Of a stretch of DNA of 64,000 nucleotides, positions 32,727-42,681 are shown piece after piece (position 1 is the stretch's first letter; each line of letters starts with the position of its first letter). The position numbers and the translations under genes are program-made. The notes beneath the pieces were generated by a model. The model saw only the letters and a program-made list of their open reading frames with translations. It was not told the DNA's origin and did not search any database. This DNA is from Phoma sp. XZ068 (lineage: Eukaryota; Ascomycota; Dothideomycetes; Pleosporales; Didymellaceae): the NCBI GenBank assembly GCA_004835665.1, contig RBKR01000004.1:248001-312000 (forward strand). Reading direction: 5' to 3'.

Positions 32727-34280
32727 CTACTGAAAACTCTCCTTCAACAACCCCGGCCGTCTCCTCTCCAAATCCCGCACCATCTGTCCAAACAGCCCAT
32801 TCGCCCAACTAAACCACTGCCTACTCCACACCCCCTCACGCCTCGCATCAACACTCTCATGCATCAGTCCCAGTCCGCCCGTACTCCTCACCAACATCCT
32901 CAAATTACGTCGAATCTCGTCGTCATCTCGACTCGTCAGGACAGCCATCACATTAGCCATCGGCCAGGGTTTCCCCGGTAAAGTATGCGGACTCGCGACA
33001 CCGGATAATATCGGGCCAGTGGAGAAATACGGGTTCGACTTTGAGAGGATTTTGCGGCGGGTAGCTGCGTATATGGGGTCGGTGGCTGGGATGTAGGAGA
33101 GGAAGGGTGCGGAGAGGAGGGAGGGGAGGTTAGGATCGTCCATTATGTTTGTTGAGCCGTACCCGTCTATTTCGTAGGCGAAGATTTTGCCGAATTCGGC
33201 GTCGGGGATGATGGCGTGGGCGTCGATGCCGTTGCGGATTCCCGTGGACATTTGCCGCATTCGCGAGGTGAGGTTTGAGGTGGGGGAGGCGTGGTGCATG
33301 ATTTCTGCGGAGGCGTTGAGGGCCGCGCTGAACATCATGTTTGATGGTATCAGGTACTGGTATGTACATGAGTCGTCGCTGGGGCGTTGGAAACTGCGGA
33401 CTAGTCCGATGTTGCCTTTGTGCGGGGAGCCTGCGCAGTCGTTGATGGGGGTTCCGCCGTAGGGCGCGCAGTAGGTGTAGGGTGTGCGTTGCCAGTTTCC
33501 GTCGTCGTCGTAGGAGTCGATCATCATGCTCTCCGCCGTGTCGAGGATCGTCTCAACAGCCTTGCTCCAGCTGCCTGTTTTGAAAAAGTCGTAGTCTTTG
33601 GTTGCGGTTGCGTAGTCGACGCTCAGCTGCAGAAAGTTGGCGACCGAGTCGAGTTCCCACTGGCAGGAGAAAACTTTGTAGTAGTCGTACGAAGGGGTGA
33701 TGCGGTCGCTGTTCATGCTGCTGGAGCGAATCACGCCGCTTTCATCCGGAGCCTGGAAGGCGTTGCAGAAGGGGGCTTCCAAGATGTACCTCGCCTGGAG
33801 GTTGATGGCGCCGCGGAACAGGCTTGCGAGGCTGTTGAAGTCTTTACTTGGCTTCAGCACGCTGGCGTATGCCTGCAGCTGGTTTGCACTGTCTCGCAAC
33901 CACATGGCGTAGATGTCGCCGGTGATGACGAAGCTCAGCTCTTGCGGGGGTTCCTCTACTGGTCCATTTTCCGTCTCTTTCACGGTCGCATTCGACCATC
34001 CGCGCCATGCAACGGTCGTGTCCAGGGTGCTGGGCCATGTGTTCTCGAACAGGCGGAAGAGGTCAGGGTCCGCGATCACCCCTCGCATGCGCTCGATCTC
34101 ATCTTCCACCTCCTGCGAGACAAACGTGCGGCATGACGGTATTGGGCGTGCATAAGAAAGATTGTGTTTGCCGGTAGAGAACGGCTCATGTCTCTGGGCG
34201 GAGTAGTGCTGATACAGGGGGCACTGCGCCAACGAAAGGCCGAAAGTGGCTGAGAAGCCAAGAAGGGAAGTGATGCGCAT
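32727..34280 (-). CDS. Glycoside hydrolase family 125 exo-alpha-1,6-mannosidase
   Basis: GH125 enzymes remove terminal alpha-1,6-linked mannose from N-glycans or mannans. A single exon of 517 residues, normal for fungal secreted members, starts at the ATG at 34280 with a signal peptide (MRITSLLGFSATFGLSLAQ). Family motifs seen are IERMRGVIADPDLFRLFENT, LSFVITGDIYAMWLRDSANQ, RSSSMNSDRITPSYDYYKV, TPYTYCAPYGGTP, RPSDDSCTYQYLIPSNMMFS and FAYEIDGYGSTNIMDDPNLP; GLMHESVDA and FSWANGLFGQMV lie near the end. The dense aromatic and acidic residues fit an (alpha/alpha)6 barrel. It lies tail-to-tail in order with COG6 on the same strand, 260 bp downstream of the COG6 stop. Confidence 0.93.
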   Translation of the reverse strand: MRITSLLGFSATFGLSLAQCPLYQHYSAQRHEPFSTGKHNLSYARPIPSCRTFVSQEVEDEIERMRGVIADPDLFRLFENTWPSTLDTTVAWRGWSNATVKETENGPVEEPPQELSFVITGDIYAMWLRDSANQLQAYASVLKPSKDFNSLASLFRGAINLQARYILEAPFCNAFQAPDESGVIRSSSMNSDRITPSYDYYKVFSCQWELDSVANFLQLSVDYATATKDYDFFKTGSWSKAVETILDTAESMMIDSYDDDGNWQRTPYTYCAPYGGTPINDCAGSPHKGNIGLVRSFQRPSDDSCTYQYLIPSNMMFSAALNASAEIMHHASPTSNLTSRMRQMSTGIRNGIDAHAIIPDAEFGKIFAYEIDGYGSTNIMDDPNLPSLLSAPFLSYIPATDPIYAATRRKILSKSNPYFSTGPILSGVASPHTLPGKPWPMANVMAVLTSRDDDEIRRNLRMLVRSTGGLGLMHESVDARREGVWSRQWFSWANGLFGQMVRDLERRRPGLLKESFQ

Positions 34281-34535
34281 ATTGCGCGTAGTTTACTATC
34301 ACTCCAAAATCATACTTCGATCAATACGTCAGCACGGGAATGGATGGAGGGATTGTAAATATGTGTAAGTGCAAGGTGTCTGTCTCATGTCTCATCGCAG
34401 CCAAGGTGCGGATATTAGCCGTGCACGGCCTGACTCGTTCCGCAAGCGTCCAGCCTAAAATAGTACACATCGTGTGGAATACGATTCTTATATTGCAGTA
34501 TTGACTCCGGATCTAGTCGCCGGGTTTTGTATTAT

Positions 34536-36869
34536 CTAACCTTTCACGATGGCCCGAACTCGTCTCCTCTCCTCCGCGTCCATGACCCAGGGGATGCTGT
34601 CGCCGCTCTCATCGCTGGCGACCTCGTCCCATTCATCGTCCTCCATGTTCATGATGAGCGTCATTTGCGTGCACTTTGTGAATGCGTCGCGCAGGCCGTA
34701 CTTTCCACCAGCGACGGCTGCTGTGACGACGCCGGAGATGTCGCGCTCCAGGCGAACAGCACCGAGCTCATTGACGCGGCCGTAGTATTGCTTGATGCGC
34801 TTTTCGAGGGCAGTCGCGAGGTAGTTGAGCGCCATGGTGAGGAGGCGGTCGAAGTTTGCGGGTGTCAAGATACGCTTTAATGGGCGGATCACGACACCCC
34901 AGCCGCGGTCGAAGCGCGACTTGACCAAGTCTGTATCATCATCCTCTTCTTCGTCCAGATCATCGTCCTCAGCCGGGGCGTAGTCGATATCGCGGAATGC
35001 TTCGGCGAGAATGGGCCGAATGCGAGGCTTGAGGACGTTTGCAAAGAGGACTGTGATGCCGTCGTTCAGCAGCTCCGTACTCTTGTTCAAGAACGCAGAT
35101 TCCAGGCTCTTTAGTGTAGTCCCAACAAAGACAGCGTCGTGACCAAAGGGAAACAAGTCTTGCAGCGGCGACTTTCCAGACTCTGGATTGGGCCGGCCGA
35201 GGTGTTGCTCCACAATGCGGTGGATGTAATCGTTCGCGATGTCCAGGTTGTTGATCAAGACGGTGAATGCAATGACCTTGTTCTCGGGCGGCAGTTCGCC
35301 AGCTCGGATAGGCTTTGGGTAGGTTTCATCGCGCATCTTTCGCTGCGTCATGCCAATGAATTCCGAGCCCAAGACGCGGCTCACATCGGGGATCACACTG
35401 GCGACCACGGCTCGATGGGATGTTGCCAAGGTTCGCTGGCAGACCTGATTCACAATATACATGACATCGTCCACGGCCGAGGTGACGAACGGGGGGCTGG
35501 AGCCGAGAGGCCTGTTGGGGTTGAGGGTTAGGTCATGGGGCGATTCATCCAGTTGAAATGCCTTTTCCACGGAGCGGCGGAAGAAGAAGGTCGACATGCT
35601 GTTGAAGGGCTCAACAAGGTGGCTGGTTATCTTCCGTTGCAGGTTGCTGTTGGCGAGGAAGTGCGGCAGGACTAGACCGTGGTCGATGCGGTCTTCGGGC
35701 TGCGAGGGCGCGCATTTGTCAGAGATGAAGCGAGAGTAGAGGGCGTATCGGGCCAGCATTAGGGCGCTTTCTCCAAGCAGAGCGTCAATCTCCTTCATGT
35801 CAACCCCCTCGTCTTCACTTGAGCGGATGGGTGTACCGGCTGGTGACGTGGAGCGAGGCGTGCCATTGGACGGTTGCTGGGCTTGCTGGTAGCTTTGTAC
35901 GAGGAAGGAGAAGGCATACGACTTGATGTCGGTCAACTTGCGGTTGATGTTGCGTTCTTCATGCCATGTATCCAGTACAATGCCGCCCTGTACGTCCGCT
36001 TCGATTTGTAGACGGTCAATAACCTTGGCCATCATGGCGGGCCCATAGTGCTGCTCAACAAGCGGCTCGTGGCCGTCGACGATCTGGGCAATGTGCTCGA
36101 AGAGCTTGGTGAGGACGGAGCCGTAGAAAGGGCCGTCTGCTCGCTGGGCGGGGGTTGCCGAGTTGAAGTTGGTTCGTGCTCTTGAAGCAACACCGGTGCA
36201 GACGTATCGTCCGTATGCGTCCAGGCCGGTGTCTGTTCGCCCAACCAAGGGGAACAGCTTGAAGAAGCGGGTGACCTTGGAGCCGTCGCCTTCTTTCGCG
36301 GCCTTGTCGAACTCGCGCAGGAAGAGTGCACAGAGCGACTCGGCGGCGGCGTCGAGGGTGACTCGTGGCGGGTCGGGCACCTCTGCTGTGGGCACGATCT
36401 CCTCTGCGAATGCGCCGTTGACAACATCATCAGGGATCTTGGAGGCGCGGTGGATGTAGCCGGCGGCCGTCTCCCAGTCTTGCGGTGCGCCCATGGAGCC
36501 ATGCACGCCCAGCACGCATGCCTTGAGCTCGGCGACCTGCTCCACCACGTCCAGCGTCGCCTTGACATTACTCTGCTCGTGGTCCAGGCGCTTTACGGCG
36601 CCCGAGATGCGCGTGGCCGTGGAAGCCGCATCGCCCAGCATGCCATTGCTGATGGCGCGCGTGCTGACAACCTGGGTGCCGAGGTGGGCGCGCAGCAGGT
36701 CGAGGCGGGCGAGGTCGCGCGAGAGGACCTTTTGCGAGGCGATGAGGTCGTTCAGGCGGCGCGAGACGCTGGCCTCGTGGTGGTGCAGCTGGGCGAGCCC
36801 CGCGTGCAGGTCGGCGAGCGAGGCGGCGGCGAAGACGTCGGGGGCGGCATGGTGTTCCGTGTCAATCAT
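34536..36869 (-). CDS. COG6: Conserved oligomeric Golgi complex subunit 6
   Basis: COG is the eight-subunit tether for retrograde vesicles in the Golgi that keeps glycosyltransferases in place; Cog6 belongs to lobe B. A single exon of 777 residues starts at the ATG at 36869 (MIDTEHHAAPDVF); a GTG 114 nt upstream only extends the frame. The N-terminal ~150 residues are coiled coil (LHHHEASVSRRLNDLIASQ, VKRLDHEQSNVKATL). The body is a helical-rod fold with family stretches VTRFFKLFPLVGRTDTGLDA, GRYVCTGVASRAR and CAPSQPEDRIDHGLVLP, and a C-terminal acidic loop (EDDDLDEEEDDDTD) before RFDRGWGVVIRPLKRIL. The 5' leader is C-rich on the coding strand. Confidence 0.93.
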   Translation of the reverse strand: MIDTEHHAAPDVFAAASLADLHAGLAQLHHHEASVSRRLNDLIASQKVLSRDLARLDLLRAHLGTQVVSTRAISNGMLGDAASTATRISGAVKRLDHEQSNVKATLDVVEQVAELKACVLGVHGSMGAPQDWETAAGYIHRASKIPDDVVNGAFAEEIVPTAEVPDPPRVTLDAAAESLCALFLREFDKAAKEGDGSKVTRFFKLFPLVGRTDTGLDAYGRYVCTGVASRARTNFNSATPAQRADGPFYGSVLTKLFEHIAQIVDGHEPLVEQHYGPAMMAKVIDRLQIEADVQGGIVLDTWHEERNINRKLTDIKSYAFSFLVQSYQQAQQPSNGTPRSTSPAGTPIRSSEDEGVDMKEIDALLGESALMLARYALYSRFISDKCAPSQPEDRIDHGLVLPHFLANSNLQRKITSHLVEPFNSMSTFFFRRSVEKAFQLDESPHDLTLNPNRPLGSSPPFVTSAVDDVMYIVNQVCQRTLATSHRAVVASVIPDVSRVLGSEFIGMTQRKMRDETYPKPIRAGELPPENKVIAFTVLINNLDIANDYIHRIVEQHLGRPNPESGKSPLQDLFPFGHDAVFVGTTLKSLESAFLNKSTELLNDGITVLFANVLKPRIRPILAEAFRDIDYAPAEDDDLDEEEDDDTDLVKSRFDRGWGVVIRPLKRILTPANFDRLLTMALNYLATALEKRIKQYYGRVNELGAVRLERDISGVVTAAVAGGKYGLRDAFTKCTQMTLIMNMEDDEWDEVASDESGDSIPWVMDAEERRRVRAIVKG

Positions 36870-37682
36870 GCTGTGGCGCGGGCATGAGGGGTATTGGGGA
36901 TTGGGTGTTGGGGGTATGGGGTGTTGGGGGTGTTGGGCGGTTGGGGCGATTGGTGCACAATTGGGAGGGACGATTGTCGGCACGGGCAGTTCGCGGACAA
37001 GGACTGGCTGCGGTGATGCGGCGGTGATGCTGCGGCGGCCGTTAGCTGGCAGTTAGCAACCCCGGGCGTTGCGCGGCTGCTTGGCTGACGCGGTGGGCCG
37101 TTGCTTCGTTGCCGTGTGGACAGCAACAAGATTGCGCGGAGGCCGTTAAGCAGCAGCTAACGTCTTGCGCTGGCCATGAATCAATCTACTCTGGGCCGCC
37201 GTCCTTGCGCCGTTATCTGCGCCCTCTGCATCCTCCTGTGCTTTGCTGCGTGCATCCTCCTGTGCCTTGCTGCGTGCCTGTCTGAAACTGTCCTCCACCC
37301 AGCGCGCGTGCAGCTGCATCACCCCAGCCCCAAGCCACACGTCCATGGCAGCAATCTAGAACCTGCAGCTACGCGCACCACCTTACGAAGCTGAACCCAA
37401 CTGCATCGACCGAAATAGATACCCAGCCTTCCCACACCTCACACCTCACTCGACACCGTGCGACAGAGCACAACAATACCTCGCCTGCGACACAGCACCC
37501 GCGACAATAGTCCAAAGCGATACAACGCCAAAACACCCTTCCTCTCTGGGCGCCGCCGCGAAGACACCGAACGCCTCCCCATGCGCCAGCCGCGACGTCA
37601 CCCTTCCTGAGACGTCTCTACCACGCCGCGACCGTGGTGCGCTAGCCACCTGACAGCCACCGCCCGGCTCGCCTTGCCCGCC
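36870..37682. other. Divergent promoter region, COG6 / NIPA-like
   Basis: No gene supported. The COG6-proximal 100 bp (36886-36945) is G-rich on the plus strand, with eight runs of three or more G. The rest is GC-rich leader DNA. Confidence 0.55.
36886..36945 (+). promoter_or_regulatory. G-run cluster with quadruplex potential upstream of COG6
   Basis: Eight runs of three to five G, separated by 2-6 bases, lie within 75 bp upstream of the COG6 ATG. The G-rich strand is the template strand of COG6. The folding rule is met by sequence; formation in the cell is inference. Confidence 0.5.
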
Positions 37683-39899
37683 ATGGACACCACCTCGACG
37701 CTTCTCTTGCGCGCCCACGACCTCTACGCCGCCTACTCTGCTGAAGAACTCGCCGCCGCACACGACCTGCATGCGCGAAGTGGAGGAATTGGCGGCGACC
37801 CGTCGTCAAGACCGGGCTCGTACAAGATTATTGGCATCTGTTTGGCCATAGCGTCTGGGTTGTTTATTGGCGTGTCGTTTGTGATTAAGAAGCATGGGCT
37901 GCTGCAGGCGAATGAAAAGTACAACGAAGAGGCGGGTGAAGGGTATGCATATCTCAAAAATGCATGGTGGTGGCTAGGCATGATACTGATGATTGTTGGA
38001 GAGGTATGACCTCACCACACAACATTTCAACAACTTGAGAAAGAGCTAACCAACCCAGGTCTGCAACCTCGTCGCCTACGCCTTCACAGACGCCATCCTC
38101 GTCACCCCCATGGGCGCCCTCTCCGTCGTCATCTGCGCCATTCTCTCCGGCATCTTCCTCAAGGAACGCCTCAGCTTCGTCGGCAAGGTCGGCTGCTTCA
38201 ATTGCATCATTGGATCCGTCATCATCGCCCTCAGTGCCCCGGAACAGTCGTCTGTCGCCTCCATCCAGGACATGAAGAAGTGGGTCATTGCCCCCGGCTT
38301 CCTCAGCTTCGCCGGCGTCATCATCGTCGCCTGCACCGTCATCGCCCTCTACTTTGGCCCCAAGTACGGAAAGCGCTCCATGATGGTCTACCTGACCGTC
38401 TGCAGTCTGATTGGAGGGCTCAGTGTCGTTGCCACCCAAGGCCTGGGAGCCGCTGTAGTTGCTCAAGCATCTGGCTCGCACGGCGGCCAGTTCAAGGAGT
38501 GGTTTCTCTACGTTTTGCTTGTCTTTGTCGTCATCACCCTCCTGACCGAGATCATCTACCTCAACGCAAGTACATCATTGACTGAATCTCGGTTGATACT
38601 AACAGCTTTTAGAAAGCACTCAACCTCTTCAACGCGGCCCTGGTTACCCCAACCTACTACGTCTTCTTCACCTCCTCCACCATCGTCACCTCAGCAGTCC
38701 TATTCCAAGGCTTCAAAGGCACGCCCATCCAGATCATCTCCGTCATCATGGGCTTCTTCCAAATCTGCTCCGGTGTGGTCCTGCTCCAGCTCTCCAAGTC
38801 CGCCAAGGACGTTCCCGACGCGGCCGTCTTCAAGGGCGACCTCGACCAAGTGCGAACAGTGGCCGAGCAGGAAGAGCCCGAGTACGAGCCGCGAGCCGAC
38901 GCTATTCGTGGCGGCAGCGCCATTCTGCGCTCACTCAGCACTGCGCGATCACATAGAGAACTGCAGGAAGCCAAGCGCATCAAAGAAGAGCACATGCAGA
39001 TCATCGGCGAAGGCGAGATGGTAGAATTCGACGGCCTCAGAAGACGCAAAACCATCGTCGACCCCAACCGCCCTCCCACCCGCCACGGCACAGTCGTCAC
39101 ACGAACCGTCCACCCACCCCTCGGCATGACGCACTTCCCCGGCGACGACTCGGACGACGACACCAGCAGCTTCCACCCCGGCTTCTTCGAGCGTCTCCGG
39201 TCCCGTGGAAAATCAAACGCCTCCCGCGCCTCCTCCTCCGGCATGGGCATGTCACACCTCCCGCCCATCCCCACAGACAACGCCTCCGAACACATCGACC
39301 CGCTCTCCGACAAAGACGCCTACAAACCCGCCCTCCAACAAGACACCTCCTACAAACCCCACGACACACACATCCAATTCGCCGAACTCCCACCCGCCCA
39401 CACCGACGCCACGCTCTCCCCGCCCCGACCCCCACAACACCTCGCAAAACGCCAATTCTCCTTCCAAAACGTCTTCCACCGCAACCGCGGCGACTCGGAA
39501 GCCTCAGCCTCTGGGTCCCGCCGCCCGGTCAGTAGGAGTAGCAGAAAAAGCAGCCGCGACGGGTCCAAATCCGCGCCCGGGACCGAGGAAGAGCGCCTCG
39601 GTCTCGTAAAAGGGGATTCTTCGCATCTGATGCGGATCCAGAGTCAGGGCAGTGATGAGATGAATCCCCCCGGGTATAGCGATGAGTGGGGTGTGCTTGG
39701 GAGGAGGGACGAGAGTCCTGGTGTTAGTCCTGGGAGATTACCGATTGCGGAGGCGCATATGCAGGATCATTCGCGGACTCTGTTGCAGGCGCCGAGTGGG
39801 AGTGGGAGGCAGAGGGGTGTGGAAACGCCCGAGATCGATCCGCGTGATGATACGGTGTATGATTCGAGTCGACAACCGTATTCGGGGGCGTTTTTGTAG
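37683..39899 (+). CDS. NIPA-like magnesium transporter (DUF803 family)
   Basis: Membrane Mg2+ transporter of the NIPA/DUF803 family in the drug/metabolite transporter superfamily. Exons 37683-38003, 38059-38565, 38613-39899 give 704 residues. Nine or so membrane helices lie in the first ~390 residues: GICLAIASGLFIGVSFVIKK, WWWLGMILMIVGE-VCNLVAY, the conserved TPMGALSVVICAILS and FLKERL, then YLN-KALNLFNAALV, TPTYYVFFTSSTIVTSAVLF and a final IISVIMGFFQICSGVVLL. The C-terminal ~310 residues are a disordered, Ser/Pro/His-rich cytosolic tail typical of fungal members. Intron 1 is 55 nt, GT-AG. Intron 2 (38566-38612) appears to be GC-AG: that join gives the family motif YLNKALNLF exactly, while the GT alternative four bases later inserts one extra Ala. 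Confidence 0.92.
38566..38612 (+). other. Probable GC-AG intron (NIPA-like gene, intron 2)
   Basis: 47 nt, donor GCAAGT (otherwise the GT consensus), branch TACTAAC 12 nt before the acceptor TTTTAG. Phase 0. A GT donor at 38570 would also keep frame and adds one Ala. Confidence 0.65.
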
Positions 39900-40020
39900 A
39901 TGGAAACCTATTGCGATGGTCATTGCGATGGTGTTGAAGAGGAGGGACTGCGATTTCAAGTGCTTTGGTTTGCTTTGATTGGTTCGTGTTGGATATGTCA
40001 TGATACATTTGGAAGCAAGC

Positions 40021-40043
40021 GTTTCTGTTTCTGTTTCTGTTTT
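40021..40043 (+). repeat. GTTTCT microsatellite
   Basis: Three and a half copies of a 6-bp unit in the 3' flank of the NIPA-like gene. Confidence 0.75.
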
Positions 40044-40470
40044 CCGTTTTCTGCTTTCGAGGTCGTTCTGCTTTGGGCTGCGAGCGATGCGCAGCGATGC
40101 GAAGCGTAGTGGCGAGTGTAGCTAAGAAGAAGTGAAGCAAGTCGAGACGATGAAGAGGCAGTGTATGATGGATAGATGGGCACGAGTTATGACATGAGCT
40201 TGACATATTCAATCATACTAACGCGTGGGTTGGTAGACATGCAACGACTCCAGTCTTCACTCCGCACTCTCCAGTCTTCAGCGCTGAAGATATGTGGAGA
40301 GGGGGACAGTATATATAGAATCCGAATTCCGATCTGAATCTAGAACAACACATTCAACAACCAAAACTCTACCACCGAAACGTAATCTCAACTCGTGAAA
40401 ACAGATATACCCCGATTTCTCTGGGTTCTGGATTTCGGCAATGTGCGTAGTTTCTAGTTGAAGTGCAGAC

Positions 40471-40494
40471 CTCACCTCACCTCACCTCACCTCA
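40471..40494 (+). repeat. CTCAC pentanucleotide repeat
   Basis: Four perfect copies plus CTCA. Confidence 0.85.
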
Positions 40495-40779
40495 AGTACC
40501 TTTTATTTGATTGAAATGATTGAATGAATGAAATCAGTTGTTCAAGCTACTGCGGACTAGTTCATAACACCGTACCCCAGAAATTCGTGGGGACTTCTGC
40601 TGCTGCGAAAGTATAGTTGAGTTTTGTGACGTACAGTGTTTGTTAGATGCTGAGGTGTTGGTATAGATAGCTGTAACCTTCTTATCCCTTTCTTTGGTCA
40701 GCTTTGGTTGCTTTTTGTTACTACTATGCAGACTTGTATATTGATATCTTTTCCTTCTTTATTGGGTCTCTTCGCATGG

Positions 40780-40809
40780 CATTGCATCGCATTGCATTGC
40801 ATTGCATCG
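40780..40809 (+). repeat. GCATT / GCATC pentanucleotide repeat
   Basis: About six near-perfect 5-bp units alternating GCATT and GCATC. Confidence 0.8.
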
Positions 40810-42681
40810 TACCTAAGTATTCCCGGCCGTAGATACGCCTTTCCCCTCCCTCGTATTAACGACACTCAATATTCGATATTTAAATTCGATATTCCTACAC
40901 TGTCAAGCTCCAGTTCTACCTTCAAGGTCAAAGGCATGCTTGTATTCCTACATTATTTACTAGTTACAAGACTAATAGCAGTGGTAGAGCCACCCACTGT
41001 TCTATCTGGAATTGACACGTATACAGTCGCCTTTTCACGTAAGCTCGGCTCGGCTCCTTCTTATATCGGGAGAGGTGGAAGGTGGAAGGTAGATCACACG
41101 GCTTGCACCGTACGCCTTAGCCAAGATGACTAGGGCATATGCGTATTCTACCGTCTCGTTGGGTATCAGTGCGGAGAGCTGGGAGATAGTAGCACACCTT
41201 CAGCGTTTCTTTCGAGTTTCTAGTGTGGCTCAAGAAGGCCGAAGAGCAGACGAAGTTTAATTTAGGTGATAGCTACGGTGGAGCGATGACCTAATCAGAA
41301 GGAAAAGAGGAGGCGGCTGGGGAATGGTGATTTAGCGATTCGAACGATGGGGCCGAGTGGTAGCTTTACATAAACTTGCTGCTGCTGTGGAGTGGGAATG
41401 GCAGATTTAGGTTTGAAATTAGCTGTTTGTGAATGGCAAGAATGCCTCTGAACGCCACATCATGGTAACTAGATAGGATACGAAAACTGGTTCAGACGAA
41501 AGTATCCTTGTAGTGATGACTGGGATAATCGCCCCTAATTTTCGCGTATAATCGTCTTTCTCCCTTGTCAACTTCGTCCCTGTCAGCTGCGTTCTTAATT
41601 GCATCTTCATGGTACCTTACAGTGAGTTGACAAGGACATGGCCTCCCAGAATTAACTGCCGCAGCGATATATTACATGCCGTTGCAGTACTCTTTCACAA
41701 TCGATTCAAATAATCGTGCAAACGTCATTGAACAGTTTGCGATCTTGAATACCTCACATCATCGTCGACCCGTTCCTGTCCAAGTACATGTTCCTCTTCT
41801 TGCTCATACTGATTTGCTCTTCAGAAGCAGAGCTGATTGGGTTACGGTCGAACGACCAGACTTCTTCTGCTGGGCATAAAAGTGCTTTAGTCAGGGAGGA
41901 AAGCAGAGGAGTGGGTCCCTCGAAGGTGAATGTTCGAATGTCAAAGCTGTATCCTCGGCCTAGTACACACAGCCAGCAATGCCGGCAGCATTCCATCTTC
42001 AAAGGAGAGTTTGGAAAGAAATGTGACGGCAAATGCTTCATGCAGTCACCAGCATACATACTGTAGCTACAGTGATCAGATTGGCCATGAACATCAGGAT
42101 CTATAGCTATTTTTCATTGGGCGGGGAGTCCGCAGAGCACGCTCCTCGGCGACACCTAGGGTACTCAACAAGCCGTCGAGGTGCTGACTGATGGTTGCTA
42201 TACTTGTAAAGTCGCCGCCTACGCCTTGGCCTCAACTAGATCAGCAGGAGATACCAAGCATTCGTTCGCGAATATCCTCAGTTCAGCGTGCACCGACCAA
42301 GACCATGCTCCTCTCTGAAGACGTGCATTTCCACCAAGAGCGCAGATATGGGTGGTCTCAATCGAGCCTCGCCAAACTCTACAAGGACGTCGAAATGTAG
42401 CTCGGCCGGAAGCACATGCAAGCCGACGGCCTTGCAAAACGGTAGGAGTGGGTCGCACATGTTACCTGATTCAACGCTGCCGATTAGCGCCTCGGTTCAA
42501 GCAGAGCTACCCCAGAACACTAGTGGAGACGGGAAGACCCCGCATGGCGGCACCGCATGCACCAGGCGACAAGCATCGGAGCTGTTAAAAAGGGGACGCG
42601 CGCCGTTTAATCAATGGACAGTGAGCTGCAGGCTTCAACCTAGTTATTGACTTCTTGTTGCTGTGACGATTGCGAGCTATC

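Larger units (their letters stand above)
39900..42681. other. Intergenic, 2.8 kb, microsatellite-rich
   Basis: No confident gene. It holds the microsatellites at 40021, 40471 and 40780. A minus-strand ATG frame at 42278-42460 (60 codons, MCDPLLPFCKAVGLHVLPAE) is protein-like but isolated, and the overlapping plus frames lack ATG starts. Confidence 0.5.

Noticed and set aside
36870..36983. N-terminal extension of COG6 from 36983
   Set aside because: Starts at GTG and encodes a Pro/His low-complexity run from the G-rich leader; the ATG at 36869 begins the conserved protein.
40708..41133. 141-codon plus-strand frame
   Set aside because: Starts at TTG and runs through the GCATT microsatellite; composition is repeat-driven.
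41330..41400. Possible tRNA: reverse-strand GTTCGAATC resembling a B box near 41336
   Set aside because: No A box at the right distance and no pairing acceptor stem.
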